A stretch of 64,000 bases of DNA, from assembly GCF_003268025.1 (NCBI RefSeq), contig NZ_QLUW01000006.1, positions 124,001 to 188,000 of the forward strand. Reading direction: 5' to 3'. The DNA is from Paenibacillus montanisoli. Lineage in GTDB: Bacteria; Bacillota; Bacilli; Paenibacillales; Paenibacillaceae. Below are positions 24,507 through 33,306 of this stretch, one piece after another; position 1 is the stretch's first letter; each line of letters begins with the position of its first letter. Both the position numbers and the translations under genes were made by a program. The notes below the pieces were generated by a model. The model was not told the origin of the DNA. It did not search any database and saw nothing but the letters and a program-made list of their open reading frames with translations.

Positions 24507-26255
24507 ATGGAAGGCCAGCGGGGATTACTTACGTCGTATATTCGTGCCAAATGGTATATCTACGCATCCGGCATCTCGTTTTCGATTGCGGCAAATCTAT
24601 TTCAGGCATATTATCCGAAGGTACTTGGCAATTTCACCGACCAGCTTCAGCTTGGCGGGCTTACGAAGGACGCCGTACTGCATTACAGCTTAATTCTGAT
24701 TTGGGTCGGCGTCGCGTACGGCGTGCTGGGCGGCATCGGGCAATTTCACATTATGTACGTGGGCAGGAAGTTTGAGTGGTTTACGCGCAGAAGGCTTTTC
24801 GGCCATTTCACCAAGCTCGGCGAGCAATATTACTCCAAGAACGGCGTCGGGAAGCTGCTTAGCTACGTGATGAACGACGTGACGACGGTCAGGGAATCGA
24901 TTGCGATGGGCGTCAACCAGACGGCAAACGCCACAATGCTGATCATTTCCGTCATCGTCATGATGATTCTGAGTAACATTCCGGTATATCAGATTCTCGT
25001 TTGTATTTCGCCGCTAATTTTCATTCCTTGGGTCGTGGTCCGTATCGGTCCGAGTATTCGGAAGCGCTCTCTTGAGGTGCAGGAGTCGCTGGGGGCGATG
25101 ACGGAATCGGCGGAGGAGCAATTCGGCGGCATCCGGGTCACGAAGAAATTCGCGGTGGAAGACATCATGAACGAGCGGTTCGGCCGGACGGTCGATCGGA
25201 TTAAGGATAACCAGTTGAAGCTCGTGCGGATTTCGTCTTATTTTCAGGCGCTCATTCCTTTTCTTGGGGCGCTGTCGCTGATCATTGCGCTGGCCTTCGG
25301 CGGTTATCTCGCGCTCGCGGGCGCAATTACCCTCGGCAACTTCGTCGCCTTGACGCTCTACGTGCGGATGATGGTTAACCCGCTGCAGGCGATCGGTAAC
25401 GTGATTAATACGATTCAGCGTTCCCGAGCTTCCGTCCAGCGGCTGAACGATCTGCTGGCGAAGCGGCCGGAGATTGAAGAGGAGCCGTCCGCCGTCGAGG
25501 CCGATTGGTCGCGTGAGGTGCTCGCCGTCAATGATCTGTCTTTCACATATCCGGATTCGCCGGAAGAAGCGCTGCAGCACATTTCGCTTCGCCTTGAGCC
25601 CGGCAAGACGCTCGGCATCGTCGGCAAGACCGGCTCGGGCAAGACCACGCTCATTAAGCTGCTGCTTCGCGTCTACAATCCGCCGGCCGGCTCGATAACG
25701 ATCGGCGACAAGGACGTGCGCAGCTTAACGCTTGAGAACCTGCGCGGCGGCATTGGTTATGTGCCGCAGGACGGCTTTCTGTTCAGCTCGACGATCCGCG
25801 ATAACATTGCCTTCTACAAGCGCAGCGCTGAGCTGTCCCTGGTGGAAAAGGCGGCTAAACATGCAAAAATTCACGACAGCATCATGTCCTTCCCGGATGG
25901 CTTCGAGACGAAGCTCGGCGAACGGGGCGTAACGCTATCCGGTGGGCAGCGCCAGCGGACCGCGCTTGCGCGCGGCATGATGATGGATGCGCCGATTTTG
26001 ATTTTGGATGACAGCGTGAGCGCTGTCGATGCCGTCACCGAGACGGCCATTATTAAAACGATACGCAAGCAGCGCAGGAACAAAACGACGATTATCATCG
26101 CCCACCGCATCAGCGCGCTCAAGCATGCCGATGAAATCATCGTGCTGGACAAAGGACGGATTGTGCAGCGAGGAACACATCATTCGCTGCTTCAGCAGGA
26201 CGGCATCTATGCGATGCTGCATGCGATTCAAGAGGAGGGAAGCGGCGTTGGCTAA
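24507..26255 (+). CDS. ABC exporter half-transporter, degenerate-site subunit (BmrC/YheI-like)
   Basis: A 582-residue type IV ABC exporter half: six-helix membrane domain (about 15-310) and an ATPase domain (about 335-580). Walker A is GKTGSGKTT, the signature is a canonical LSGGQRQR, and Walker B reads ILILDDSVSAVD. In the last, the catalytic Glu is replaced by Asp, the mark of the inactive site in heterodimeric exporters. ATG 24507 has GAGAGGAG seven bases upstream; earlier in-frame Met codons lack an RBS. It overlaps the next gene by 8 bases, so the two subunits are made together. In Bacillus the equivalent pair BmrCD exports drugs. Confidence 0.9.
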   Translation: MEGQRGLLTSYIRAKWYIYASGISFSIAANLFQAYYPKVLGNFTDQLQLGGLTKDAVLHYSLILIWVGVAYGVLGGIGQFHIMYVGRKFEWFTRRRLFGHFTKLGEQYYSKNGVGKLLSYVMNDVTTVRESIAMGVNQTANATMLIISVIVMMILSNIPVYQILVCISPLIFIPWVVVRIGPSIRKRSLEVQESLGAMTESAEEQFGGIRVTKKFAVEDIMNERFGRTVDRIKDNQLKLVRISSYFQALIPFLGALSLIIALAFGGYLALAGAITLGNFVALTLYVRMMVNPLQAIGNVINTIQRSRASVQRLNDLLAKRPEIEEEPSAVEADWSREVLAVNDLSFTYPDSPEEALQHISLRLEPGKTLGIVGKTGSGKTTLIKLLLRVYNPPAGSITIGDKDVRSLTLENLRGGIGYVPQDGFLFSSTIRDNIAFYKRSAELSLVEKAAKHAKIHDSIMSFPDGFETKLGERGVTLSGGQRQRTALARGMMMDAPILILDDSVSAVDAVTETAIIKTIRKQRRNKTTIIIAHRISALKHADEIIVLDKGRIVQRGTHHSLLQQDGIYAMLHAIQEEGSGVG

Positions 26256-28119
26256 AGCGATCGATATCAGACAAACGGATTCGGGCGCGGATCTCGCGGC
26301 TCACTCGAACAATCGGCCGAACAAAGCGGCTTATAAGGGCCTGTATCAGTTCGCGAAGCCGCACCGAAAGACTTTTCTGGCGATGTTCGGCTGTATTATC
26401 GTGGCGATTGCGGCGGATTTACTGCAGCCTTACTTGGTTAAAGTGGCGATTGACGATCACCTCATGGCAGGCGATCGCAGCGCGAAGACGCTCTTCATCA
26501 TTGCAGGCATTTATTTGCTTCTTTCGGTTCTTGGCTTTGTTTTTTCTTATTTGCAAAATAACCTGATGCAGCTGGCCGGCCAAAGCATTGTCGCCTCCAT
26601 CCGCAAGAAACTGTTCCGCCATATTACTCGGCAGTCCATGTCTTATTTCGACCGCGTGCCGAGCGGCAGTCTCATTACGCATGTTTCGAGCGATACGGAG
26701 TCGCTCAACCAGTTCTTCACCTCGGTGCTGCTCAGCGTGCTGCGCGACGGCTTGACGCTTTTATTCATTATTGCGTTAATGTTTCAGCTCGATGTGCAGA
26801 TGACGCTTTACTGCCTCGTTTTGCTGCCGATTATTGCGCTGAATGCTTTTGCATTTCGCTCTTACATGCGCAGGACCTACCAGATGGCAAGAACCAATTT
26901 GTCGCGGCTCGTAGCGTTCGTAGCGGAAAATTTGGCCGGGATGCGCATCATTCAAGTGTTCCATCAGGAACGCGAGCAGCAGACGCAGTTCGATGAGAAA
27001 AACCAGCTTTACTTCCGCTCCAATATGCGGGAGATTCGCACGAACGTGCTGTTTAACCGCTCTTTCGAAATGCTCGGCAACCTGTCCGTTGCGTTCGTTA
27101 CATGGCTTGGGGGCAATGCGGTGCTCGGAGAGAGCATCCCGTTCGGCGTGCTTTTCGCGTTTATTACTTATATCCGCCAGTTCTTCCAGCCGATCAACAA
27201 CATTTCGCAGCAGTGGAATACGCTGCAGTCCGCTACGGTGTCGCTGAACCGGATTTGGAATATTTTCGATACGGTGCCTGAGGTGCAGGATGCGGAGAAA
27301 GTCCGGAATGTGGACGTTTCGGCCGTGAAGGGGAAGATTGATTTTGACGGGGTCAAATTCGGCTACAACGATGGCATTCCTGTCATCCATAAGCTGGATT
27401 TGCATGTGCAGCCCGGGGAGATGATCGGGATTGTCGGCACGACGGGAGCGGGCAAGAGCTCGCTGATCAGTCTGCTCTGCCGCTTCTACGAAGTGCAGGA
27501 AGGACATGTGCGCATCGACGGCACCGATGTGCGGGAGCTGCCGCAGGAGACGCTTCACCGGTTGATCGGCTTAGTGCAGCAGGAACCGTATCTGTATTCC
27601 GGCAGCATCATCGACAACGTGCGGCTGTTCGACGAGACGATTACGCGGGAGCAGGTCATCGAAGCCTGCAAACTGGTCGGCGCCGATACGCTGATCGGGC
27701 GGATGAAGGACGGCTACGACACTCGTTTGTCGGAGCGCGGGAGCGGCTTGTCTGCGGGCGAGCGCCAGCTGATCTCGTTCGCGCGGATCATCGTGTTCAA
27801 GCCGAAAATCCTCATCCTCGACGAAGCGACGGCCAACTTGGATTCGCACTCCGAGCAGCTCATTCAAGAAGCGCTGAACGTCGTTTCCAAGGGGAGAACG
27901 ACGCTCGTCATCGCGCACAGGCTTTCGACGATCATGGGCGCCGACCGGATCATCGTCATGAGGAACGGCGCGATCATTGAGGAAGGAAACCATCGCGAGC
28001 TGCTAAGGCGCGGCGGCTATTACGAGGAGCTGTATAAGCACTCGCAAGGCAGTAATCCACAGCTCGCTGCAGGCGCAGTTGGCGGCAGGGCCTCGAAAAA
28101 AAGCTGCGGTGTGGGATAA
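26248..28119 (+). CDS. ABC exporter half-transporter, catalytic subunit (BmrD/YheH-like)
   Basis: A 623-residue partner of the preceding half-transporter, with a membrane domain at about 30-340 and ATPase domain at about 370-600. Walker A is GTTGAGKSS, Walker B is ILILDEATANLDS with a normal catalytic Glu, and the signature is the non-canonical LSAGERQL. This complements subunit 1 exactly: one composite ATP site has Asp for Glu and a poor signature, the other is intact. The start is TTG 26248, with AGAGGAGGG just upstream and an 8-base overlap with the first gene; a long in-frame extension to 26029 is only the overlap with gene 1. Confidence 0.9.
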   Translation: MAKAIDIRQTDSGADLAAHSNNRPNKAAYKGLYQFAKPHRKTFLAMFGCIIVAIAADLLQPYLVKVAIDDHLMAGDRSAKTLFIIAGIYLLLSVLGFVFSYLQNNLMQLAGQSIVASIRKKLFRHITRQSMSYFDRVPSGSLITHVSSDTESLNQFFTSVLLSVLRDGLTLLFIIALMFQLDVQMTLYCLVLLPIIALNAFAFRSYMRRTYQMARTNLSRLVAFVAENLAGMRIIQVFHQEREQQTQFDEKNQLYFRSNMREIRTNVLFNRSFEMLGNLSVAFVTWLGGNAVLGESIPFGVLFAFITYIRQFFQPINNISQQWNTLQSATVSLNRIWNIFDTVPEVQDAEKVRNVDVSAVKGKIDFDGVKFGYNDGIPVIHKLDLHVQPGEMIGIVGTTGAGKSSLISLLCRFYEVQEGHVRIDGTDVRELPQETLHRLIGLVQQEPYLYSGSIIDNVRLFDETITREQVIEACKLVGADTLIGRMKDGYDTRLSERGSGLSAGERQLISFARIIVFKPKILILDEATANLDSHSEQLIQEALNVVSKGRTTLVIAHRLSTIMGADRIIVMRNGAIIEEGNHRELLRRGGYYEELYKHSQGSNPQLAAGAVGGRASKKSCGVG

Positions 28120-28135
28120 CTCGGGTAGTTATCCC
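28113..28135. repeat. Perfect 9-bp-stem hairpin after the ABC operon
   Basis: GGGATAACT-CGGGT-AGTTATCCC overlaps the end of the second ABC gene. There is no T-run, so it is a doubtful terminator. Confidence 0.5.
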
Positions 28136-28183
28136 CAGAAAAATGAGGAAATGTGGGTACATTGTGGATAATATTGTGGATAG
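28129..28183. promoter_or_regulatory. Cluster of DnaA-box-like 9-mers
   Basis: TTATCCCCA (28129-28137), TGTGGATAA (28163-28171, a perfect reverse DnaA box) and TGTGGATAG (28175-28183, one mismatch) lie within 55 bases. A weaker TGTGGGTAC lies just before them. The two best are 12 bases apart, in the same orientation. Confidence 0.45.
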
Positions 28184-28299
28184 TGAGCGTTTCTATTCGC
28201 TCTAGAGCCGCTGCTATGAAATCAACCGTCAGAGCCAGCATGGAGGCTATTTCGCTGCCGAAACCATAAAACACGCTATTACCGGGCACCTTACGTTAA

Positions 28300-28329
28300 T
28301 AGACAATTTTAGCGTGTCTATGCGATAAT
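28300..28329 (+). promoter_or_regulatory. Possible promoter of the TerC-like gene
   Basis: TAGACA (28300) and GATAAT (28324) are 18 bases apart. TAGACA-N9-TGTCTA forms an inverted repeat in the spacer region that could be an operator. No yybP-ykoY manganese riboswitch, common before this family, is recognisable. Confidence 0.4.
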
Positions 28330-28370
28330 GGGCTACTATGAGAATCTATGTGACGTAAGGAGCTTGAGGG

Positions 28371-29042
28371 ATGGAATACCTTTTATTGCTTGCGCAAATT
28401 ATGCTGGTTAATCTCGTGCTTAGCGGCGACAATGCCGTCGTCATCGCGCTCGCTAGCCGCAATTTACCTTTGAATCATCGGAAGAAAGCGGTTTGGTGGG
28501 GGGCGATGGCGGCGGTCGGGCTGCGGATCGTGCTGACCGCGGTTGCCGTCTACTTGCTAAAAATCCCTTTCATCCAAGTGGCCGGAGCGCTTCTTCTGAT
28601 CTGGGTGGCGATACAGCTGCTGAAGGATGACGGAGAGAGCAAAGATATCGAAGGCGCGCAGTCGCTATGGAAAGCGATCCGCATTATCGTGGCAGCCGAC
28701 TTTATTATGAGCTTGGACAATGTGCTGGCGATCGCCTCCATTGCCAAAAATAATATTTGGCTGATGTCCGTCGGGATTGCGCTCAGCATTCCGATCATCG
28801 TATGGGGCAGCCAGTTGATCATGTCGCTTTTGAACAGGTTCCCGATCTTCATCTTTTTGGGCGCGGGCATTCTCGGCTACACCGCCGGAGAGATGCTCGA
28901 AGAAAACAAAGGGATTTCCTCGGTACTGCACAAAATTTCGGAATATGCCGAAACGGTATTTCCGTTCATCATCGGCCTGCTTGTGATCGTCATCGGCTAT
29001 GTGCTTCAGAAGCGGGAGCGATCCCACGTGCAGGAAGCCTAA
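28371..29042 (+). CDS. TerC-family integral membrane protein (YjbE-type)
   Basis: A 223-residue membrane protein with about seven hydrophobic segments. The two conserved acidic motifs of the family are present: NLVLSGDNAVVIAL at about 14-27 and MSLDNVLAIAS at about 110-120. Bacterial TerC-family proteins are linked to manganese export and metalation of exported enzymes. AAGGAG lies close to the ATG. The gene is single, with a strong terminator after it. The substrate ion is inferred from the family only. Confidence 0.88.
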   Translation: MEYLLLLAQIMLVNLVLSGDNAVVIALASRNLPLNHRKKAVWWGAMAAVGLRIVLTAVAVYLLKIPFIQVAGALLLIWVAIQLLKDDGESKDIEGAQSLWKAIRIIVAADFIMSLDNVLAIASIAKNNIWLMSVGIALSIPIIVWGSQLIMSLLNRFPIFIFLGAGILGYTAGEMLEENKGISSVLHKISEYAETVFPFIIGLLVIVIGYVLQKRERSHVQEA

Positions 29043-29063
29043 CCGCCAAAATCCCATCCCAAA

Positions 29064-29124
29064 AAAAGAAGAGCCGTCAGGTGCTATGGGTCGATCCCCT
29101 ATCTCACCTAACGGCTCTTCTTTT
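29064..29124. terminator. Terminator after the TerC-like gene
   Basis: AAAGAAGAGCCGT and ACGGCTCTTCTTTT form a long stem extended by CAGGTG/CACCT, with A-run and T-run on the two sides, so it may work in both directions. Confidence 0.85.
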
Positions 29125-29224
29125 ATCCTGTGGCAAATCCTCCGATAAATGGGATAATATGTGTATTATTGCATTAAAATTCAACATCTTCGATAAAAAT
29201 TTAAACCGATATCGTGTCAACAAA

Positions 29225-29253
29225 TTGACGAATTTGTGTCGCCCTATTAAAAT
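29225..29253 (+). promoter_or_regulatory. Sigma-A promoter of the TrpXYZ-type ABC operon
   Basis: TTGACG (29225-29230) and TAAAAT (29248-29253) are separated by exactly 17 bases. CAAATT-GACG-AATTTG (29221-29236) is an inverted repeat over the -35 box and may be an operator. No T-box leader is recognisable. Confidence 0.65.
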
Positions 29254-29341
29254 AGGAATAACTCTTTGGCGCTTTCATGGATGAAAGCATATTAGCGTTA
29301 ACGTGGTTAGTAGACAAACAACAGTAGAAGGGGTAATGATT

Positions 29342-30370
29342 GTGAAGAAAAAGATGCTAGCAACTCTCCTAGTTTCTGCAGCAGCTCTAGTAGCGGTAAC
29401 CGGCTGCGGGGCGAAGAACGAAAATTCGTCCGGTTCCGGTAATTCTGCGGATTCCAAAAGCTATTCGATCGCCATTTCGCAGTATGTTGAACACCCGTCG
29501 CTTGACGCAACCCGTGAAGGCTTCCTGGCCGCGCTGAAAGACGCCGGCATTACGGAAGGCGACAACCTGAAAGTTGATCTGGAAAACGCACAGGCAGACG
29601 CCAGCAATAATTTATCGATCGCTCAAAAAATCGCATCCAAAGACTACGACCTCGTGCTGGGCATCGCAACGCCTTCCGCGCTAGCAGTCGTTCAAGAAGA
29701 GAAAGAAAATCCGGTCCTGTTCGCAGCGGTTACGGACCCGCTCGCAGCTAAAATCGTAAGCAACCTGGAGAAGCCGGGCGGCAACGTATCCGGCGCATCC
29801 GACACGAACCCTGCGGCAATTACGCAGCTGATGGATTTTGTCGCGAAGCACTTCACAAACGTGAAGACAGTCGGCATGGTTATCAACGAAGGCGAGCCGA
29901 ATGCCGTCATCATGGCCGACCTTGCGGAAAAAGCCCTTTCGGCGCACGGCATAAAGCTGGAGAAAGCGCCGGCGGCAGCGACTTCCGAGGTTAAACAAGC
30001 GGCAGAATCGCTCGTTGGACGCGCGGATGCGCTCTACATCGCGCTCGACAACACGGTGGTCAGCTCAGTTGATTCCATCATCAAAGTGGCGAACGACAAC
30101 AAAATTCCATTCTTCTCGAGTGACCGCGATACGGTTGAGAAGGGCGCTTTTGCAACCGTCGGCTTCAAATACTTCGACCACGGCTACCAAGTCGGCCAGA
30201 TGGCGGTCGATATCTTGAAGAACGGCAAGAAGATCGGCGACATGAAAGTAACGGTGCCGGACAAGCTGGATCTGATTATGAACCTGAAGGCTGCCGAAGC
30301 CCAAGGCATTACGGTAACCGATGACATGAAGAACGAAGTGAAGGATCAAGCGAACAACATTATCCAATAA
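29342..30370 (+). CDS. ABC transporter substrate-binding lipoprotein (TrpX family)
   Basis: A 342-residue lipoprotein of the ABC substrate-binding family COG2984/DUF534, whose members bind aromatic amino acids or related ligands. The signal peptide ends in VTGC with the lipidated Cys at about residue 22. The mature domain begins YSIAISQYVEHPSLD, and PVLFAAVTDP and YIALDNTVVSS are typical of the family. GTG 29342 is chosen because GAAGGGG lies 8 bases before it; ATG 29336 is too close to the RBS. It heads a three-gene operon with a permease and an ATPase. Confidence 0.88.
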   Translation: MKKKMLATLLVSAAALVAVTGCGAKNENSSGSGNSADSKSYSIAISQYVEHPSLDATREGFLAALKDAGITEGDNLKVDLENAQADASNNLSIAQKIASKDYDLVLGIATPSALAVVQEEKENPVLFAAVTDPLAAKIVSNLEKPGGNVSGASDTNPAAITQLMDFVAKHFTNVKTVGMVINEGEPNAVIMADLAEKALSAHGIKLEKAPAAATSEVKQAAESLVGRADALYIALDNTVVSSVDSIIKVANDNKIPFFSSDRDTVEKGAFATVGFKYFDHGYQVGQMAVDILKNGKKIGDMKVTVPDKLDLIMNLKAAEAQGITVTDDMKNEVKDQANNIIQ

Positions 30371-30441
30371 CATCACAAGATGACGGGGTGGGCGATTGCT
30401 GTCGCTCACTCCGTTTTCACTTTATGGGGAGGCGAACGGAC

Positions 30442-31365
30442 ATGTTGGAATCTTTGACCGGAGCGGTTGAGCTCGGTCTGCTCTATGCCTTGATGGCGAT
30501 CGGGGTGTATATTACATTTCGAATTTTGGACTTTCCGGATTTGACCGTGGATGCCAGCTTTACGACAGGCGGCGCGGTTGCTGCGGTCATGATCTCGAAT
30601 GGCGGCAGTCCGCTGCTTGCGACCATTTGCGCGTTTGGCTGCGGCCTGGCGGCAGGAGCCGTTACGGGACTTCTTCACACGAAAGGGAAAGTGAACGGGC
30701 TGCTTGCCGGCATTCTGATGATGATCGCGCTCTACTCCGTCAATATGCGGATTATGGGCAAGCCGAACATTTCGCTCGTGAATACCGATACGCTGTTTAC
30801 GTCCATTGAGGGAAATACGGTCTTGTACCTGCTCGTGCTGGCTATTGTAGTTATTATGGTTAAGCTGCTCCTGGATGCGTTTCTCCATACGGATCTCGGG
30901 CTAGCGCTGCGGGCGACTGGTGACAATGCACGGATGATCCGCAGCCTCGGCGCAAATACCGATACGACCAAAATCATCGGCGTCAGCCTTTCCAACGGCC
31001 TCGTTGCGGTTTCCGGCGCCATGATCGCGCAGCAATCCGGTTTCGCGGACATGTCGATGGGCGTCGGTACAATCGTGCTTGGATTGGCGTCGGTTATTAT
31101 CGGCGAAGCGATCTTCGGCATTCGCAGCGTTGTTCGCGCTACGCTGGCCGTTATTCTCGGTTCGATCGTGTACCGGATTATCGTGGCGCTGGCGCTTCGC
31201 GTGGAATTCCTCGATACGTCCGATCTGAAATTGATTACTGCAGTTATAGTTGTAGGGGCACTGGTCATTCCAACCGTTCGGCGCTCGATGAAACAGAAGT
31301 CCGTCGCACGCAGGCGCACGCAGGAATTGATAGCCGCGGCCGGCAGTCAGGGAGGTCGATCGTAA
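30442..31365 (+). CDS. ABC transporter permease (TrpY family)
   Basis: A 307-residue permease with about eight to nine hydrophobic helices, of the same superfamily as branched-chain amino acid permeases (COG4120). The early ITFRILDFPDLTVDASFTTG segment is diagnostic of the group. ATG 30442 has GGGGAGG eight bases upstream and replaces a longer frame from 30388 without RBS. The stop overlaps the ATPase start by one base (TAATG), indicating translational coupling. A basic C-terminal tail faces the cytoplasm. Confidence 0.88.
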   Translation: MLESLTGAVELGLLYALMAIGVYITFRILDFPDLTVDASFTTGGAVAAVMISNGGSPLLATICAFGCGLAAGAVTGLLHTKGKVNGLLAGILMMIALYSVNMRIMGKPNISLVNTDTLFTSIEGNTVLYLLVLAIVVIMVKLLLDAFLHTDLGLALRATGDNARMIRSLGANTDTTKIIGVSLSNGLVAVSGAMIAQQSGFADMSMGVGTIVLGLASVIIGEAIFGIRSVVRATLAVILGSIVYRIIVALALRVEFLDTSDLKLITAVIVVGALVIPTVRRSMKQKSVARRRTQELIAAAGSQGGRS

Positions 31366-32159
31366 TGTTGGATATTTCGCAAGTATCGAAGCTGTTTAAC
31401 CCGGGGACGCCGGATGAGAAGATCGCGCTGATGAACATTCAGCTGAAGCTGGAGCCTGGCGATTTCGTTACCGTTATCGGCAGCAACGGCGCGGGCAAAT
31501 CGACGCTGATGAACATTATATCCGGCGTCATGAAGCCGGATATCGGCGAGGTACGCATCGGCGGCAAGGCGATCCACCACTTGCCTGAGCACATGCGCAG
31601 CCGCTGGATCGGGCGCGTGTTCCAGGATCCGATGGCGGGCACTGCACCGACGATGTCCATCGAGGAGAACCTGTCGATGGCTTACAAGCGCGGCAAGGCG
31701 CGGGGATTCGGCTGGGGGGCCAACGCGGCTAAGCGCAAGCTGTTTCGCGAACAGCTGTCGCGTCTCGGCATCCGGCTGGAGGATCGGATGAGCGCGAAGG
31801 TCGGCCTGCTGTCCGGCGGTGAGCGGCAGGCGCTCAGCCTGCTGATGGCGACGTTCACGCAGCCGCAAATTTTGCTGCTGGACGAGCATACGGCAGCGCT
31901 TGACCCGGCCCGCGCCGAGCTCATTACGGACTTGACCGAGGAAATCGTCCGCGACATGAGCTTGACGACGCTGATGGTCACGCACAACATGGAGCAGGCG
32001 ATCCGACTCGGCAACCGCCTGATCATGATGGATAAAGGCCGCATCATTCTGGACATTCCGGAGTCGCGCAAACGCGACCTGACGGTCCCGCAGCTGCTCG
32101 GCGAATTCGAGCGGATCAGCGGCCGCCAGCTGGCGGACGACCGGATCGTGCTCGGGTAG
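31365..32159 (+). CDS. ABC transporter ATP-binding protein (TrpZ family)
   Basis: A 264-residue ABC ATPase (COG1101). Walker A is GSNGAGKST (about residues 38-46), the Q-loop is RVFQDP, the signature is LLSGGERQ, Walker B is ILLLDEHTAALDP and the H-loop is VTHNM. It energises the permease 30442 and binding protein 29342. A terminator follows at 32178. The exact ligand of the importer cannot be read; tryptophan or tyrosine is the family's best-known case. Confidence 0.9.
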   Translation: MLDISQVSKLFNPGTPDEKIALMNIQLKLEPGDFVTVIGSNGAGKSTLMNIISGVMKPDIGEVRIGGKAIHHLPEHMRSRWIGRVFQDPMAGTAPTMSIEENLSMAYKRGKARGFGWGANAAKRKLFREQLSRLGIRLEDRMSAKVGLLSGGERQALSLLMATFTQPQILLLDEHTAALDPARAELITDLTEEIVRDMSLTTLMVTHNMEQAIRLGNRLIMMDKGRIILDIPESRKRDLTVPQLLGEFERISGRQLADDRIVLG

Positions 32160-32177
32160 AGGAAGCTTGGGGAAGTC

Positions 32178-32218
32178 GAGAGAAGGCCGCTTTCGCGGCT
32201 TGCTCCCGGCTTTTTTTT
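32178..32218 (+). terminator. Terminator of the ABC importer operon
   Basis: GGCCGC-TTTC-GCGGCT with weaker outer GAG/CTC pairing precedes eight T residues. Confidence 0.75.
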
Positions 32219-32308
32219 GTTAAGGCCGTACTGTCTTCCGGCGGTAATTTATGGGGAGAATGAAGCTGAGAGTTTGGGGGCGGCGGCCTTTGCCGGGACA
32301 AAGTGAGA

Positions 32309-32395
32309 GCAAGAGCGGTAATGGTTACCGCACAAGGGTGGGAATTTGGCTGAAATCAGTGCAAGAGCGGTAATGGTTACCGCACAAGGGTGGGA
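32309..32395. repeat. Two tandem 52-base repeat units, each with a hairpin
   Basis: GCAAGAGCGGTAATGGTTAC continues in the same way at 32309 and 32361 (about 35 identical bases per unit, period 52). Each unit holds the hairpin GCGGTAA-TGG-TTACCGC (32315-32331 and 32367-32383). A third hairpin with the same TGG loop follows at 32412. Together with the terminator they fill the 301-base gap 32160-32460. Confidence 0.75.
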
Positions 32396-32411
32396 AATTG
32401 GCGGAATGGGC

Positions 32412-32440
32412 AAAAGAGAGGGAATGGTTCCCTCTCTTTT
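32412..32440. terminator. Hairpin with TGG loop, likely terminator of the leftward hydrolase gene
   Basis: AAAAGAGAGGGAA-TGG-TTCCCTCTCTTTT is a perfect 13-bp stem, 20 bases beyond the leftward stop, with A and T runs on both sides. Confidence 0.7.
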
Positions 32441-32460
32441 CATTGAAATCCGGCAGCCCG

Positions 32461-33306
32461 TTACTTCTCGAGGCGCTCGTCGAGCCACTCCTTCATGACG
32501 TCGAACACGGCGTCGCGATCAAGCTCGTTGTGGAGCTCGTGCTTCAGCCCTGGCCATTCCATGAAGTTGCAAGAATTGCCCGCGGCATCGGCAAACTGCC
32601 GGCTCGCTTTGATGGAGGTGACCTTGTCGGTTCCGCCGTGCATCAACAGGAGCGGCAACCGCCATTCCGCCGCATGCTTCAGCGCCCACGCGCCGGCGCT
32701 TTGCACGCTGAGGAAGAAGCGCGCCGTGATGGAGCCGTGGCCGAGCGGGTCCTCCTGATACCTTTTGATCATGACGGGATCGGAGGTGAGGTGGTCGCCG
32801 ACCATCGGCCGATTGTTCGAATACGTCGGGAACAGACGGTTTACGATCCGTGCGATGACGATCTGGAGCGGCGGCGGATTGAAGGCGAGCATCAGCCACG
32901 GACCCGTCACGATGACGCCGGCCAGCTCCGGCTTTCGCCGCAGCACGTAATTCAGCGTTACATTGCCGCCCATGCTATGCCCGTACAGAAACAGCGGCGC
33001 GCGAGGGAAACGCTGCCTCGCCTCAACCAGCATCGCATCGATCCCGATCAGCAGCGCCTCGTACGAAGGCGTATGTCCGCGCCTGCCATCCGTCTGTCCG
33101 TGGCCGAGCTGGTCAAACCCGAGGACAGCATAGCCATCCTCGGTAAGCATATCCGCGACATGCCGGTACCGGCCAATGTGCTCGCCCATGCCATGGACAA
33201 GGCAAATGACGGCTTTAACCGGAAGGCCCTCCGGAGGCGTCCATTCCATGGCATACCGGCTTGAGCCGTCGCTGCATCGCAGCTGTAAATTTCGCTCCAA
33301 CTCCAT
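32461..33306 (-). CDS. Alpha/beta hydrolase, monoacylglycerol-lipase/lysophospholipase type
   Basis: A 281-residue hydrolase (serine aminopeptidase S33 / Hydrolase_4 group). The oxyanion loop is LVHGMGEHIGRY, the nucleophile elbow GHSMGG holds the catalytic Ser near residue 117, and the acid and base are in HGGTDKVTS and GLKHELHNE. No signal peptide is present, so it acts in the cytoplasm, probably on monoglycerides or lysophospholipids. It is transcribed leftward alone, convergent with the ABC importer operon. Confidence 0.88.
   Translation of the reverse strand: MELERNLQLRCSDGSSRYAMEWTPPEGLPVKAVICLVHGMGEHIGRYRHVADMLTEDGYAVLGFDQLGHGQTDGRRGHTPSYEALLIGIDAMLVEARQRFPRAPLFLYGHSMGGNVTLNYVLRRKPELAGVIVTGPWLMLAFNPPPLQIVIARIVNRLFPTYSNNRPMVGDHLTSDPVMIKRYQEDPLGHGSITARFFLSVQSAGAWALKHAAEWRLPLLLMHGGTDKVTSIKASRQFADAAGNSCNFMEWPGLKHELHNELDRDAVFDVMKEWLDERLEK

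Noticed and set aside
28020..28289. Leftward frame with a protein-like N-terminus (MPGNSVFYGFGSEIAS...)
   Set aside because: The plausible part is about 30 residues, it runs antisense into the ABC gene, and it has no clear RBS.
28184..28370. yybP-ykoY manganese riboswitch before the TerC-like gene
   Set aside because: The conserved riboswitch core is not present in this leader.
29125..29341. T-box leader before the TrpX-type gene
   Set aside because: No T-box sequence (AGGGTGGNACCGCG) or terminator/antiterminator pair is seen.
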